Shown in pieces: positions 32,893 to 44,450 of a DNA stretch of 64,000 nt (position 1 is the stretch's first letter; each line of letters starts with the position of its first letter). The notes under the pieces were generated by a model. That model saw only the letters and a program-made list of their open reading frames with translations. It was not told where the DNA came from and did no database searches. Made by a program: the position numbers and the translations under genes. Origin of the DNA: Branchiostoma floridae (taxonomy: Eukaryota > Chordata > Leptocardii > Amphioxiformes > Branchiostomatidae); the NCBI RefSeq assembly GCF_000003815.2, contig NC_049984.1:19628624-19692623 (forward strand), in the 5' to 3' direction.

Positions 32893-33520
32893 CTACTTGT
32901 AGGTAAGAAGATTGTGGCAGCAGGATTGTACGCACCGAAACATTTCCATCAATAGTTGGCTCTGCGTTTGCCTCAAAGAGAGGAGAATGGAGATCCTTTG
33001 TCCAGAGGCTGACAACTCACAGGCCCTTAGGCCTAGAGGCGTCAGGGTGAGAAGGTGAGAAGTTGGCTCTGCACTCTGTGTGCTGCTCATCGGAACTGTT
33101 TCAGTGCAGCTTTTCTGTATCTACTCTGTTCAAGAGCTCACACAAAGGCTGGGTTGGGCTGTTCAACCTCTGTTTTCTGAAATTCATTCTGAAGGGCTTT
33201 GTTGCACATCGCTTGCAGCTTGCTTATTGCTGCACACTGTTCGTCGACTATCCTTCTTACGTCACAGACTTCCGCCCGGATACCTCGTACCCTTCAGGTG
33301 TCGGTGGTGGTAAAGACAGTTGCTTTGTTGGATGAGGCCAAATGCAGGATGGTCGCAATCCGCTACCTTGTCCTAGCGGCCACTGCAATTCAGGGCGTCT
33401 TTTTGTATTCGTATTTAGGTCGTTCTTGATAGGTTCAGAGGTGATGATTTGGTATTCAGTAGAGCGACTGCCTCCGCGGCTTTGGCTCGGGTAGCTCCTC
33501 ATACTTTAGTGTCCGTCTCC
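32893..33520 (-). pseudogene. Unknown gene fragment, copy a
   Basis: Minus frames: IITSEPIKNDLNTN, then AMCNKALQNEFQKTEVEQPN and AALKQFR, stop, AAHRVQSQLLMEMFRCVQ. The order and residues parallel the fragment at 37084-37731 (ALEQFRRGARRIQSRLLMEL). Several stops. Both copies sit just to the right of a hairpin core, so in minus orientation this gene precedes the repeat. Family unknown. Confidence 0.5.
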
Positions 33521-33839
33521 ACCCAAATTTGGTCCGAGACGTTATAAAATTCCTACCTCCGCAGCCTCCAAATTACATGTGACAGGTTCCCGTAACCTAC
33601 ATAACATGTTTCCTTGACTTACAACCTTCTCGGTTAACTACCTCTACCCCTGGGTACAGTAGTGAGGGTGGGTTCAAACTCAAAGGCTGCTGCACTGGTG
33701 GCATGCTTCACGGCTACTTATAACAATATTAGAACCCTAAGTTTAAACGCATCTTAGAGCGATTAAGGCATAAAGGTCATTCATTGATTAATTAATTGAT
33801 TAAAACTTGTCTTTGATCCTGACCCACCTCTGTACAAGC

Positions 33840-34420
33840 CTGGTTTCTTCAGGGCTTGGGTCCGTTCTTTTTCCACGGCCAGGCGGCCAGGTTGGGTACT
33901 TTCCTATAGTACATCTTCAGCTTGGCTGATTCCATCTTGATTCTCAGCTCCTCTGTCTGCCTCCTCTGTCCAGTTGACACAGTGGAGCTTCTCTTGTCCC
34001 TCCAGTGTTAGCTCCATCTGTGTTGCAAATGAAGGAACGACTTGAAAAAAATGCCTTAAAGATATCAATATATTTATTAAAACAACAAAAGAAAACATCG
34101 CTAATATCGCTACATTTTGGTATCAAGTTGAATACTTGGACCACTCTAGTATCTTGCCCGAAGCTTATTGAATAGCACAGGGTGTTTTAGTCCTTTTTAC
34201 ATGAACTAAGTATGCAAGCAAAGAGCCAGGGCAGCAGATTGGACGAGTTTGTAGCTGCTCTGGTCGGCTGCTGCATCATCTCCTCCCGTAGATTCCGAAT
34301 GAGCTTCGTTGTTTGAGTGTTGTTCTCGTCCACGGCCCTCTGCATCCTCTCAACTTTGTTCCCAAGGGAGCTCATACCCTTATAAATATGAAAGGCAGAG
34401 ATGGTGTGGAAAAGCATAGA
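33840..34420 (-). pseudogene. Coiled-coil exon fragments
   Basis: A 5' piece (GNKVERMQRAVDENNTQTTK then LIRNLREEMMQQ) follows a weak acceptor near 34385. A second piece follows the acceptor CATTTGCAACACAG (34018) and, across a frame change, reads ELTLEGQEKL and RRQTEELRIKMESAKLKMYY. Helix-rich endings of this type occur in Myb/SANT-like transposon proteins, but I cannot assign it. Confidence 0.35.
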
Positions 34421-34469
34421 AGTATGTGACGTTACATGCGTTTCTACAGCTCTGCTAGGCAAGACAGAA

Positions 34470-36705
34470 CCTATTGGCCCAAAAAATTATATCAATAATA
34501 ACACATTAACATTCTTGCTAAAAAATTATTATAGTAAGTACTTGAATCTTCAAGTGTTGAAAACACATGCATCTCAGTTGGGTTGTGGATTATACGATAC
34601 CGAGCCGTACCCTACTGTATTATAACAAACGGTACAAATCATTTATCATATATAATAATGGATATATAATTGATCCTTTGTTAGCTTTGGTTCTATTACA
34701 TTTAAACTGCGGCCTGAATATGAATCGTCTGTTTCCCTGACGGGTATGTCCAATCTGATTGTTTGCCGACATAAGGTTAAAACGTATAAAAGGCGCTTTT
34801 TGTGAAGTTTGTTGAGATTGGTACATTTCTATCAAAAGCCTTTTAGTTCTGCCATGGTGGTGCACTTTTCCACCCCCACTCAATTTTTACACTACATACA
34901 TGAAGAGGCTATAATCACATACAGCCAGAACAGGTTTGAAACATTGCAACGGATTATTTTATTTTATCACATACTTTACAAAAGTCAATTAATGGGGTTA
35001 AGAAAAGAAAACAACTGAACTTAACTAGAACAAGTGGAACTTATTAACTAAACAGTGAACAAAAAGTACACAGGTAACTAGTTGCCTACGTTGGAACAAG
35101 GAACACATACCTACGGAACGTCTCCATAGTGGAGACCAAGGTAAAAGCCAGGAGGCAATTGACCTTGACCTACATATTTACAAATCTCGGCAGAGGAGAA
35201 AACGTTACCGAAAACATCTTGTCGGTCGTTTGAATGAAAACAAGTGTGGGTGGCTTTTTAAGCGCATTTCAGTGTGTCCAAAGGGGAATCGAAAACGATT
35301 TAAACAGTTGTTCGGAATAGAAAGGTTTGGTGAGAACAAGGAATAATTTGAAGTGTCGTCAATCACTTTTTCTTCATATCCAAAAAGAAAAATAGGAGAA
35401 AGTAGCGTTCGCATAATCGAGCCATATCTTAAGAATGAAACAAAAAATGGGGTGCTTGAAACACAGAATACATGATACCAAACATAATAAACAGACAAAA
35501 ATGCATTGAATGTTGTGACAGTGACCACAGATTGTGCAGAGTAAAGTTGACGGTGGTTTTGGTCAACCTCGAGGCAGGTAGAAACACAGGACTGGACACC
35601 AGGGGGTCGCCAAGCACGAGCCAGGGCGGAAGAGGAAAAGACCCAATAGTATCTCACTGACCATGTGCAATTAAAACGACCATTCGTCCTAACGCTTCAT
35701 CGAAAGTTACACAAAGTCGAATAGTAGGCTGGGAAGCCCAAAAAGAAAAAGATAGAAACCTAATTACAGCATATAAAAGAAAAAAAGTTCGACTTTCAGA
35801 TCAATTTGATAAGAGAAATAAAATTTGAAATGGAAGGACACTGGATCTGTAATTTAGATCCGGGGAACAATGCTGATGTCATTGATCCTCAAATAGAGAA
35901 GACACTGGATCCTAAAGTCGGACCCGGGAAACAATGACAACGCCATTGATTCTCTAACATAAAAACGATTGCTGGGACCTGGGCCCTTACGGAGCCAGGC
36001 AATCAAAAGAAAGAAATCTGACAATTTCAGAATTATAAAAACATAAAACACAAAAAGTGACCTCCCACAGGGGGGTAGGGGGAGGGGAGTCACCCCGGGT
36101 CTCCAAGACTACTCAGCCAACTGAGAACTGAACAGCACATTGGCTTCGCGCCATATTCGCAGTAGAAGGCCTTGTAACGGGAAAGTAGGTACCGAGACAC
36201 GTCGAACTGCGTCAAACCTCAGTCACCCACTAAACTGTAACTGTTTACTCAGATTGTTCGGTAGCACAAAGAAGTCAGGACTTGACGCACGCCTGATGTC
36301 CGCAAAGGTTTGTCGTTTACCACAGGTAGGAAACACACACAACAGGCAGGTGGTTGACGTCAGGTGGAGATGTTGACTGGCAGCAGCGAGTTGGCTGACA
36401 CAGTGGCGTATAGGCAGACTGTTGACGTCAGGTGTCACGTGACGGTGTTGCTGTCGGGCACGGATATGAAGGCGCAGTCCCACACACGCAGATGGTAGAG
36501 TCTGACCAGGACGTCAGGATTGACGACGGCGTGGCGGAGTGGTGTGATGACGCGCTTAGCGTTCATGTGACGTAGTGACGACAGGGTGTGCTTGATGGAG
36601 ACGTGTCATCCAAGGGCACCAGGCGTTGGAGAGACCGTTGGCAGAACAGGTGTGCTGGGTGTGTGAAACCGATGATGTCGAAGCACAATGGAGGCCGGCA
36701 TGACC
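34470..36705. other. Mostly no supported gene
   Basis: A 150-codon minus frame at 35657-35205 has no recognisable motif. On the plus strand 35790-35935 reads INLIREIKFEMEGHWICNLD to a stop, faintly like the end of a Penelope-like or LINE endonuclease region (E..WI..L..), too short to call. 36140-36560 is GC-richer with several TTGACGTCAGG repeats. Confidence 0.4.
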
Positions 36706-36707
36706 AG

Positions 36708-37095
36708 AGGCGAACATCAATCAACGCTGGTGCAGACCATATCAACAGATGTATATCTCCGATAGAGAAGTATCATACTCTGTTCGACAAAGTCAATATC
36801 TTTCTGAAATGAACTCAGCAGAACTTGCAACATCTGATCATAAAAGGAGTCTCCCAAAACATTATTTATCTACAATAAAACGTTACCATTGGCGGCGGAT
36901 CAAATCGTGACACAGCACTGATGATATCGATGATTAGTAATTATGGTAGAACATCCAACTTACTCAGGGTTTGTTAGGTCTATTGTAACAGCTGTCCAGC
37001 CTCTTGGAAACCCAGACTTCGGGGACTGTGCCTCTGGCTCAGTGGGGGCTGGTTCAGTTTAGTTAGATGGGTGTGTTGGATGTTCAAGTTATAAT
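36708..37095 (+). repeat. Dispersed repeat family, copy 3 (right end only)
   Basis: Homology starts at AGGCGAACATCAATCAACGC, about 10-14 bases after the acceptor-like site of the full copies, and runs through hairpin core 36950-37084 (135 bp, a 4-bp deletion) to TCAAGTTATAATTT. Confidence 0.85.
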
Positions 37096-37731
37096 TTCTA
37101 ACGAGAAAAACGAAAAATTGTCCTTGTTTCCCCACTCGTCGGCGATCAGCAGCTGGTGGATGCACGGGTGCGGTCTCGGAACGCACTGTAGCAGTTCCAT
37201 CAGTAGCCGGCTCTGTATTCGTCGTGCACCCCGACGGAACTGCTCCAGTGCGGCCTTTATTGCTCGATTCTGTTCAAAGCTAAAGGCATGCACCCAGACC
37301 TGGTCGGGTAGTTCAATAGCTTCAGCCTCTTGTTTCTGGAGGGCTTCCTCGCACATTGCGTTCATTCTGTCCATCGCGGTACCCTGTCCTTCAATCTTTC
37401 AACGCATATCGTGGGCTTCGGAACGAATACCATCGTCTCCTTCAGGTATTCGAGATCACTCTTCCCGATGAGCCATTGGCCTGCGTTTTGGTCCATGCGC
37501 AGGACTGTCACTGTCGGCTACTCTGTTCCTCGCGGCCGCCTCGAGGTTCTTCTCCGGGCGCCCTTTTACATCCTCGTCGGCCGCCGGCCGGAGGTCGTTC
37601 TGTATAGGAGTGGAGGCGATGACTCGGCACCCAGTAGAGCGAGTGCTCAATGGGAAACTACGAACCGTTCTGTCTTGGTGAGGGGAGAAGGGATTTCTGA
37701 ATGGACTGGGTCTGCCTTTCAAACCTACCAA
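37084..37731 (-). pseudogene. Unknown gene fragment, copy b
   Basis: Minus frames: GCRVIASTPIQNDLRPAADE and further Arg/Ala-rich residues to a stop, then MDRMNAMCEEALQKQEAEAI, VWVHAFSFEQNRAIKAALEQ and FRRGARRIQSRLLMELLQCV. Better preserved than copy a. Helical, charged composition suggests a structural or Gag-like role; nothing more can be said. Its 3' end overlaps repeat copy 3. Confidence 0.5.
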
Positions 37732-37930
37732 CAGCTACGCTACACTAAATAAGTAAGCACTGAGAGAACGGTAGACCTTGCCTTACAAACCTATCAGCTA
37801 CACTATACTAAATAAAGTAAGCACACCAAGCCGGGTCAATTTCTCTCGTATTTGTTTTTCATTGATAAATAAAAGAATCTTGATAAACATGTTAACAATG
37901 AATAACATTGAGTCTGAGCTCTCATCCGAG

Positions 37931-38002
37931 CTGTCGGAACTGATGGTGATCACACTGTCGGAACTGATGGAGATCACACTGTCGGATCTGATGGTGATCA
38001 CA
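37931..38002. repeat. 24-bp repeat, three units
   Basis: CTGTCGGAACTGATGGTGAT then CACA, three tandem units with one or two changes each, containing TGATCA palindromes. Confidence 0.9.
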
Positions 38003-38486
38003 TTGTACATACTATTGCTGTCACTACAGTTTAAAAAAAGAAACGAACGTATTACAACCACATTTTAAGAGAAGAACATTAAGATGATCAATAAAAAGTA
38101 TACAGAAAAACAGAAAAGACAAAATATGAAAACTTACCCTCGCTGTCTGTAAGGCCACGCACGGACCCACTGGTACTGCTGCCGGGTGAACTGTGTACAC
38201 ATGGCTGTACCACGGCCACGTGACTGGTGTCCTTCGGGGCCGATCTTGGAGGTCACGTCACGGTGTCCTGCTGGCTCGAGCTTCCTGCCACGGGCGCCAC
38301 GTGTTCGGTGTCCTGCCTCTCGGCGTGGGAAGGTTGTCTAAAAGAAACATTGTTAAGTTTGATTAGGATTTCAAAATTTAAAACAACAGAATGTTGTACT
38401 AGAGCAGTTAACAATTTTAGAGTATATCCAAATTTAAAATGGCAGAATGTAGTACTGGAGCAGTTAACAATTTGAAAAAAAGAAGC

Positions 38487-38543
<57 letters not shown>
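38487..38543. repeat. (TA)n microsatellite
   Basis: About 28 uninterrupted TA units. Confidence 0.97.
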
Positions 38544-38546
<3 letters not shown>

Positions 38547-38649
38547 TACATTTCATATATGAAAAATAAATTTCAAAAAGTACATAGGAAAGCCATGTTA
38601 CCATCATAGAGCCAGGGTGTGAGGAAGCTATCGTCAGCCCAAGCTGAAA

Positions 38650-38749
38650 CTAACGGGTCCAAGTGGTGTCGAGAAAAATATGATAGGTTGTTTGAGGATA
38701 AGGGTTCAGGGCTTCCCTCAGGAAGCTCTGGGAGGCGTGTTCCATTTCT
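38650..38749 (-). CDS. Terminal exon following the 38857-39316 exon
   Basis: Acceptor TTTTTCTTTTAATTCTACAG precedes AGAAATGG at 38749. Joined to the previous exon (which leaves GC), the frame reads AEMEHASQSFLREALNPYPQ to a TAG at 38650. The phase is compatible, but the alternative frame is also open for about 55 codons, so the frame is not certain. Confidence 0.4.
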
Positions 38750-38856
38750 CTGTAGAATTAAAAGAAAAACAACAGATTCTCAGGTATAGAGTTAAAACAA
38801 AAACACACAGAGTCTTGTAAATCTAAGAGTAATACTGTGTTTTAAAAACGACTTAC

Positions 38857-39316
38857 GCATATTCGTGTCCAGCTGCGCCTGAGCCATGTTGACGGTGTAG
38901 CGTGGAATTGATAGTCCTGTTTCTGCTGCAGCTAACGGGACTTCTGACGGTCTGAGGGTTTCTTGTAAAACTTAAAGAAGAGGAGGAAGACCCGATTCTT
39001 TTGTTTGGGAGATGGTCAAAAGGTCGCGGTGCATCCATGGACAGGTTCTGACATAATGGATAATCTGGCAGCAGAGTAGAAATACATCTTTGTCCAATAC
39101 ACAGCAACAAATGGGCCCTTTTGTCGAGCACTTTTGAAGGAAACACTGGAATAATGGGTACGTCTTGGTCTGGAGGGATGAAAATGATGGCATTGTTTAG
39201 TGCATTTGACACAGCTAGGACCATTATGTCACCAGCAAATGCATCTCGCAGTATGAACAAACATGTGTTGTTGAGAAAGTCCTTGGCCTCATCCTTTAGG
39301 TTATTCTCATCTTTGC
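38857..39316 (-). CDS. Exon with OTU-like C-terminal features
   Basis: A 460-bp open exon between acceptor TTACATTTCAATTTCAG and consensus donor GTAAGT. Residues DAFAGDIMVLAVSNALNNAI, IFIPPDQDVPIIPVFP and HLLLCIGQ follow the ..GD..vlA.sNaL...Ii.f.....P.i.v.P.. pattern of OTU-like domains carried by metazoan transposons, but the HYD/NHF histidine block is not seen. The tail is Ser/Arg-rich. The intact frame and splice sites suggest it decayed little. Upstream exons near 39.6-40.4 kb are broken. Confidence 0.5.
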
Positions 39317-39989
39317 CTGAAATTGAAATGTAAATTTGTCGCATCAACCAACTTTCAACCTTATTACTTTGTTACTTACCTCTCGTTTGCTAGTGTCAAA
39401 TCTTATTTTCATGTAGATCAGTTACATGCAAATACTATTTGGGATGGTTGGGTGTTTGATTCTTGATATTTTTTTTTCATTGTTGCATCATCCGATGAAT
39501 GTCTTCTAAACAACTATTCTAGTTGTTTGCAAAGTTCCTTATGCACAGCTACACTTTTAATATGAGCACTTTTCCATACTTTCTTTTCTGAAAGCTTTCA
39601 CGAACTTCTACTAGATATCCACAGTTGCTTCCAGGAACTTGATACCGGCATCTGTTCCAAGCCTCTTGGTGTTGTGGTCAAATGTCATGGCCATGATTTC
39701 CACCTCTTTTATTTCAAAGATTTCCTTCTGGGAAGGGAACTGAACAAGGTGTTGCAGAACTTTTGCCTTCCTTTTACGTGTTTTAAGAAGGCTTGTCTTG
39801 CCGTTTTGACTGCTCGCTTCTCGGACATTCGACATGGACGTTGTTCAAAAGTCTGGGGTGGGGTGGGGGGTGGCTCCTTTACCCTGATCAAGAAGGTAAG
39901 AAGCAGGTGCTTGACAAAGTTGTACTCGTTCGCTAAGATTCTAAGATTTTCCTTTTGTCCTACAATTTTTTTCAATATTTCAAAAGCAT

Positions 39990-40379
39990 ACCTGATCACT
40001 TCCAAGTTCTTCGATGAGTCGGTCAATGAGAATGGCCCTTCTTCCTTAGGTGTTTAGACCATGTTTGTCCAGCTCGTTCCTAAGTTGTAAACAGTACAAG
40101 CTGCGGACACTAAGTCCTCTAGGGTTCCACCTGTCCTGGAGCACAGCCTTCAGATCGAGCTTGCAAACAACGTCTCCAGCTGTTTGGCTGACAAGGTGAA
40201 CAGTGTAATGTCAAAAATCACACGGATACTTTGTCCAGAAATTAAAATGACTAAAAGTTTAACAAAATGTAGTAAGGCATTACTCTTACCATTCAGCTGA
40301 GTCCATATCTTCACCGGGCCTTTTCCATCATCACCTACACTCTCCATCCGGAATGGCACGCCAGTTGCCTTCACTGTCG
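39990..40379 (-). pseudogene. SAP-like exon pair
   Basis: Exon 40379-40290 (acceptor AACTTACAG, donor GTAAGAG) reads VKATGVPFRMESVGDDGKGP then VKIWTQLN. Exon from 40187 reads GDVVCKLDLKAVLQDRW, LYCLQLRNELDKHGLNT, a TAA, then GRRAILIDRLIEELGSD. The L..LR.EL...GL.T.G.k..L..RL pattern is a SAP DNA-binding motif cut by the stop. Exon phases do not agree in the SAP frame, a further sign of decay. Confidence 0.5.
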
Positions 40380-41429
40380 CTGTAAGTTCCTCTACCCTTC
40401 TCTGATTTACTGCTCATACAACAACCTGTAAATGAGAGAGATTTAATGAAAAGAACAGACAATCTTGAAATCAGTCACATCAGATTACTACACTGAATTC
40501 TAACTAGCATATTAAGTTCCTGATTGAAGAATTTTCCTCGGATCCTCGTGCCCTGAAAGACAAATTAATAAAATTATATTTGTGTACATATGTAAATGGT
40601 ACTTTCAAAACAGTAAAAAAAACAGTAGACTGTTCAATATCTGATGTTACATACATTCCATGTGCCAATGACATTTTGGACCAGGGTCAGTCCTTTGGAT
40701 TGTTATTTTATTATTATCAAGACAACAATGCGCCAACAAAACATTTTCAGTCAATATAGACTGTTGTCAGGACATCCACAGTGCCTTGTAGTAGAGAATC
40801 TCATTCTTCATCTCTACACCGTCGAAGCGACAACGAAGTTCTACAGCTGTAGACCTGATGCATGTTTCAATCTGGCATCAGTCAAGTAGGCAACATTGAT
40901 AACAGAACTATTGACCTGCTGTAATAGCTTCAACACATCCAGGTGTCCACACACGCTGCAGAGCATGATCACTTCCCTGTGTTGAATACGGTCACGTGGA
41001 ACCAGTTGAACCTGGGTCGGTTGAATCTATTCAATCACTTTCTGAGAATTATCACGTTTCATATACAATGTACAAAGAAATGCTGTCACACAAATATGAT
41101 TTTGTCACATGTGAAGTAATGAATATTTGTAGTGTAGTATTTAAATGTACTGATGATTTTGTAGTGCTGTAAACTTACCTTCCGAACTCCACCATGCATC
41201 CATACAGGAGTAGTGCATTGGTGTCCTTTGCCAGGAATTCTTTGTAGGCATTGTAGGCTGCATAAGGCAAGGAAGACCTCTCCAAGGGCAATAACAGGCA
41301 AGACCCCTTGGAGCGTCGGCTTTTGTCTCCTCCAGTTTCTCTCCTTCCTCATTGCGCACATGCTGGCACCGGTTGTTGATCAGCTTCGTCAGCTGTGTTC
41401 GTCTGCGGCAGATATGAAAATGACTATTC

Positions 41430-41605
41430 CACTACTTCATAACATGAAGTGCTGGATGATAACATGGATTTTTAGGGCTTTTGTTACACCCTCCCGGTAC
41501 GTATCAATGGCTGACATGGCGTCCGTCCACCCCTTTTCCTAACCGGTTTCCAGGTTCATGTTCCCCTGCAGCGCCACTGTGATACGTCCATATGTCAGCT
41601 TCATT
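41430..41605 (-). pseudogene. Exon in phase with 42002-42231, with stop
   Basis: Follows acceptor TGATGCTTTCTGTTACAG (41606). Completing the split codon of the previous exon, it reads MKLTYGRITVALQGNMNLET then an in-frame TAG and GWTDAMSAIDTYREGVTKAL. Family unknown. Confidence 0.45.
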
Positions 41606-42001
41606 CTGTAACAGAAAGCATCAGTCTTAATGAGTTTTGCGTCTGTTTTGTTGCTGGATGCAGCTGCTCCAAATTAGTATACAATATTCTGTGTGTTCAG
41701 TAACAACCTCCTTTGTGTTCAGTAATTTCAAGGTCCATAACACATGATTGGAAAACAACAGTTAACTGTTAAATCAAACAGGCATTAAGTTCAGGACTAA
41801 TAGTGAGTAGGGGAATTAGCCAATAAAGAGGAATGACATTCTAACAATATGGATTTATGCACCAGACACATGTAGTGTTTCAGCTATATTTACGCAATCT
41901 GGCATTGAATCAAAGGTTCACAAAAACTACACATGATAAATATTTCAGAAAAAAACATTAAGTTCAAAATGCAACAATGTTGCTCAAAACCTCAAACCTA
42001 C

Positions 42002-42231
42002 CTGATATTGATGTTGGTTGGGTTCACCACCACCCCCCCACCCCCAACCAACTGGAGCATCACCCCGACATTGTCATTCCGCCCAACTGGTGGTAGCAGG
42101 AACACTATCCACTGGTGGGCCTGCCCAGTGCAGAGGAGCGGACTCTTGGAAGCCCTGGTTATATCACATACCGTGTATGTGATACCATGGAGCCGATCTC
42201 GATATTCCATGTCAAGGGACTGGTTCATTGC
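42002..42231 (-). CDS. Unrecognised exon with consensus splice sites
   Basis: A 230-bp exon between acceptor AATCCCCTTAG and donor CAG/GTAGGT. It encodes MNQSLDMEYRDRLHGITYTV, ITRASKSPLLCTGQAHQW and VLPPVGRNDNVGVML-like text, ending NPTNINI. No family recognised. It sits on the same strand as the exons on both sides. Confidence 0.45.
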
Positions 42232-42426
42232 CTAAGGGGATTTAGTGGAATATGTGTATTGTATTAAGAACTGTCATAACAACACAATTTTCGACCTTAA
42301 AAGTCGCTATTTCGACATTTCAATGAGAACGAGTGTATAACGTATTTTTGGGGAGAGGGCGGACGTCGATTCCTGAATAACGGGAGTAGAAAAAGACAAC
42401 CGACATCCAATCTCAAGGACATGATT

Positions 42427-42577
42427 TAGTCTCTACCAGACTCCTGATCGCTGGAAAATCGTAGAAATGGAACAAATAGAGGAGTAAGCCGGCCAGAGGA
42501 ATATAACCGGCCAGGGAACAGCACGCGATCCTAGGATTTCTACGATTTTCCAGCGATCCGGAGTCTGGTAGAGACTA
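42427..42577. mobile_element. Palindromic MITE
   Basis: Ends are a long, near-perfect inverted repeat of about 42 bp: TAGTCTCTACCAGACTCC..TCGCTGGAAAATCGTAGAAAT on the left and its reverse complement at 42536-42577. The flanks GACATGATT (42418-42426) and GGCATGATT (42578-42586) form a likely 9-bp target duplication with one mismatch, the size produced by MULE-type transposases. A half copy is at 29901. Confidence 0.88.
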
Positions 42578-43074
42578 GGCATGATTTACCTCTCCCGACG
42601 CTGTGAAAAAATCCTGGCGAGAACACTAGCTATACCAGTTGGACGCGGGGCGCCATTGTGCCCTGACGTCTATATTTTGTTTTCTACCCGTTTAATGACA
42701 AATAATCAAGGGGAGGGCCATGTTGATTTTTTTAGGTGGAGGGGGAGGGTCACGATAAATTTTTTCGAGATGGGGGAGGGCCTTGAAATTTTTTTTTGAT
42801 CGGACTTCCAACGCACCAGCCCTCCCCCCGATAAATATCGTACGGTCCCTTATCATTAGGCGACAGAAGGTAGAGAGTGACAAGGTAGGCGTGGCGTCAG
42901 CCAGACCTTCTCGCGGGTGACGGCGTGACCCAAATTCGAATTATTCTTACAAACTCCTACCCAACATTTGAAGTCTACTCTACTTTACACTTTCCTGGAA
43001 GTTGATCTCTTTTATCGGCTAGAGAAATGACAAAAATATTGAAGAATTAATGGTGAAAGCTATGAAATACATAC

Positions 43075-43237
43075 GACCAAACTCCACCACTGCTTGTCTA
43101 AACTTCTTAGCAGCAAATTCCCTCAGGAACGGATCATGATGGTCAAAAAGCTGCTGAAGACCACCTAGAATCTTGTTCTCTTCGGACCAGATTCTCTCTG
43201 CCTCAATTTGCTTTTCTGCCTCGTCATCGTCTTCATA
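43075..43237 (-). CDS. hAT-region exon (acidic, EDDDEAEK)
   Basis: Between acceptor AATTTGAATTTTCAG and donor GTATGT. Encodes YEDDDEAEKQIEAERIWSEE, KILGGLQQLFDHHDPFLREF and KKFRQAVVEF. Begins in phase 0, matching the end of the 43390-43454 exon. Probably part of the hAT/ZNF862-like gene just upstream. Confidence 0.55.
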
Positions 43238-43389
43238 CTGAAAATTCAAATTGTTATTGTTATTCGTTGTAAGCATTGTTTCGCGATTTTCAACGTTGAC
43301 GAGGTTCTCTTGTGCCGGGAAAGGGAGTTTGACGAGGAAGGAAGTTTGCCGTGGAAGTTGGCGCCTAATATAAATGTTAGTTGACTAAC

Positions 43390-43454
43390 CTGGTAGTCTG
43401 ACTGCTGTCCTTCTTTAGTTTCCTCCAACCAGGCTGATTCGTCAAAACAGTCTT
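43390..43454 (-). CDS. Small hAT-region exon
   Basis: A 65-bp exon between acceptor TTCTGATTTTGCAG and donor CAG/GTTAGT, encoding DCFDESAWLEETKEGQQSDY and Q. Ends in phase 0, in register with the next exon. Confidence 0.5.
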
Positions 43455-43477
43455 CTGCAAAATCAGAAGACAACAAG

Positions 43478-43839
43478 TCACATTGAATTATACAAGACTA
43501 AACGGGGATCTTCTGCCTCGGTGACTGGCGTTCCATCATCACAGACGATCTTTTTTAACTGAAGCAGATCCTTAATGATTGCCTTATACCTTAAATTGTT
43601 GAATTGGTCTTCCTGCTGTAGTTGCTCTGTCTTCTGGCTACCATAGTTATCTGTTCTATGTACTTGATCATAATGATGTACCCGTTCTCCGAGTGACGAG
43701 AAGGAGATGTCCCGATACTGAAACAACCTGGACAGATGGTTTGTTGCATCCAGGACATCCGCCAGCAAGTGGAGGAGGGCCACAGCCAGTAAGCTGCTCA
43801 GTTGCTGGTGGATGCCGATGGCGCTTGGATCTCCATATG
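43478..43839 (-). pseudogene. hAT (ZNF862/KIAA1586-like) transposase, middle exon
   Basis: After acceptor TTCTATGATTCCAG the frame reads AYGDPSAIGIHQQLSSLLAV, LLHLLADVLDATNHLSRLFQ, YRDISFSSLGERVHHYDQV and so on. The L.DvL....rLSr.FQ....dfs.l...v segment is characteristic of hAT proteins related to ZNF862. No good donor is seen before the stop at 43478. The C-terminal dimerisation domain is not found next to it; a related one is at 21480 and 62020. Confidence 0.65.
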
Positions 43840-43918
43840 CTGGAATCATAGAATACAGTGTAACTGTTATGTGTTGGTCTGCATATTGATTTTTTTTTTA
43901 CTTTGTTTCATATCTTAC

Positions 43919-44133
43919 CACTTGAACTCGGCCAACCTGTTGGTAGATATTCCCAATCAGTGGGCGTTCTGGATTGTCTGGATGTTTTTGGCTGCTTGTG
44001 AGACAGCCTTGTGCAGTCGGTGGCATACACAGTGGATACACAGTTGTCACGATGAAGCATGCCAGTGACACCATTTATGTCACTGGCCATCACGGCAGCC
44101 CCATCAATGCCAACTCCTAGTACCTGTTCAGCA
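43919..44133 (-). pseudogene. hAT (ZNF862-like) transposase, N-side exon
   Basis: Acceptor CTCTCCACTTCTGACAAACAG opens a frame with LGVGIDGAAVMASDINGVTG, then across a one-base shift HCVCHRLHKAVSQAAKNIQT; donor GTAAGA at 43918. The G.DGAaVM...gV... and HC..HRl.La.sqA signatures are the hAT catalytic-core blocks of this family. The frameshift and a TGA (QNAH then stop) show decay. Confidence 0.7.
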
Positions 44134-44282
44134 CTGTTTGTCAGAAGTGGAGAGGGGTTCTCGCTAAATTATAAAAGAGAAAGGTGAGCACAGCTTTTTT
44201 TGTCGGATGGCTTTGGGCAGCTTCCTGGTACATAGCTAAGCGCTTCCACCTGTGCACACTGTTCAACTTGAGGTGGCTCTGG

Positions 44283-44450
44283 TAGGCGTGGCACCAGTCG
44301 GGCGAGATGTAGCACCAATTAGGGGAGGCGGTCACCAGTCTGGTGAGATGTGACACCAGTCAGGGGAGGCGGGGCACCAGTCTGGTGAGATGTGACACCA
44401 GTCAGGGGAGGCGGGGCACCAGTCTGGTGAGATGTGACACCAGTCGGGCG
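44283..44450. repeat. 42-bp minisatellite
   Basis: TCTGGTGAGATGTGACACC recurs at 44339, 44381 and 44423, and a decayed unit precedes them. Each unit is GTCAGGGGAGGCGGGGCACC plus the landmark. Confidence 0.92.

Noticed and set aside
35205-35657. 150-codon minus-strand ORF
   Set aside because: No motif, poor composition, and competing frames on the plus strand; left as unassigned.
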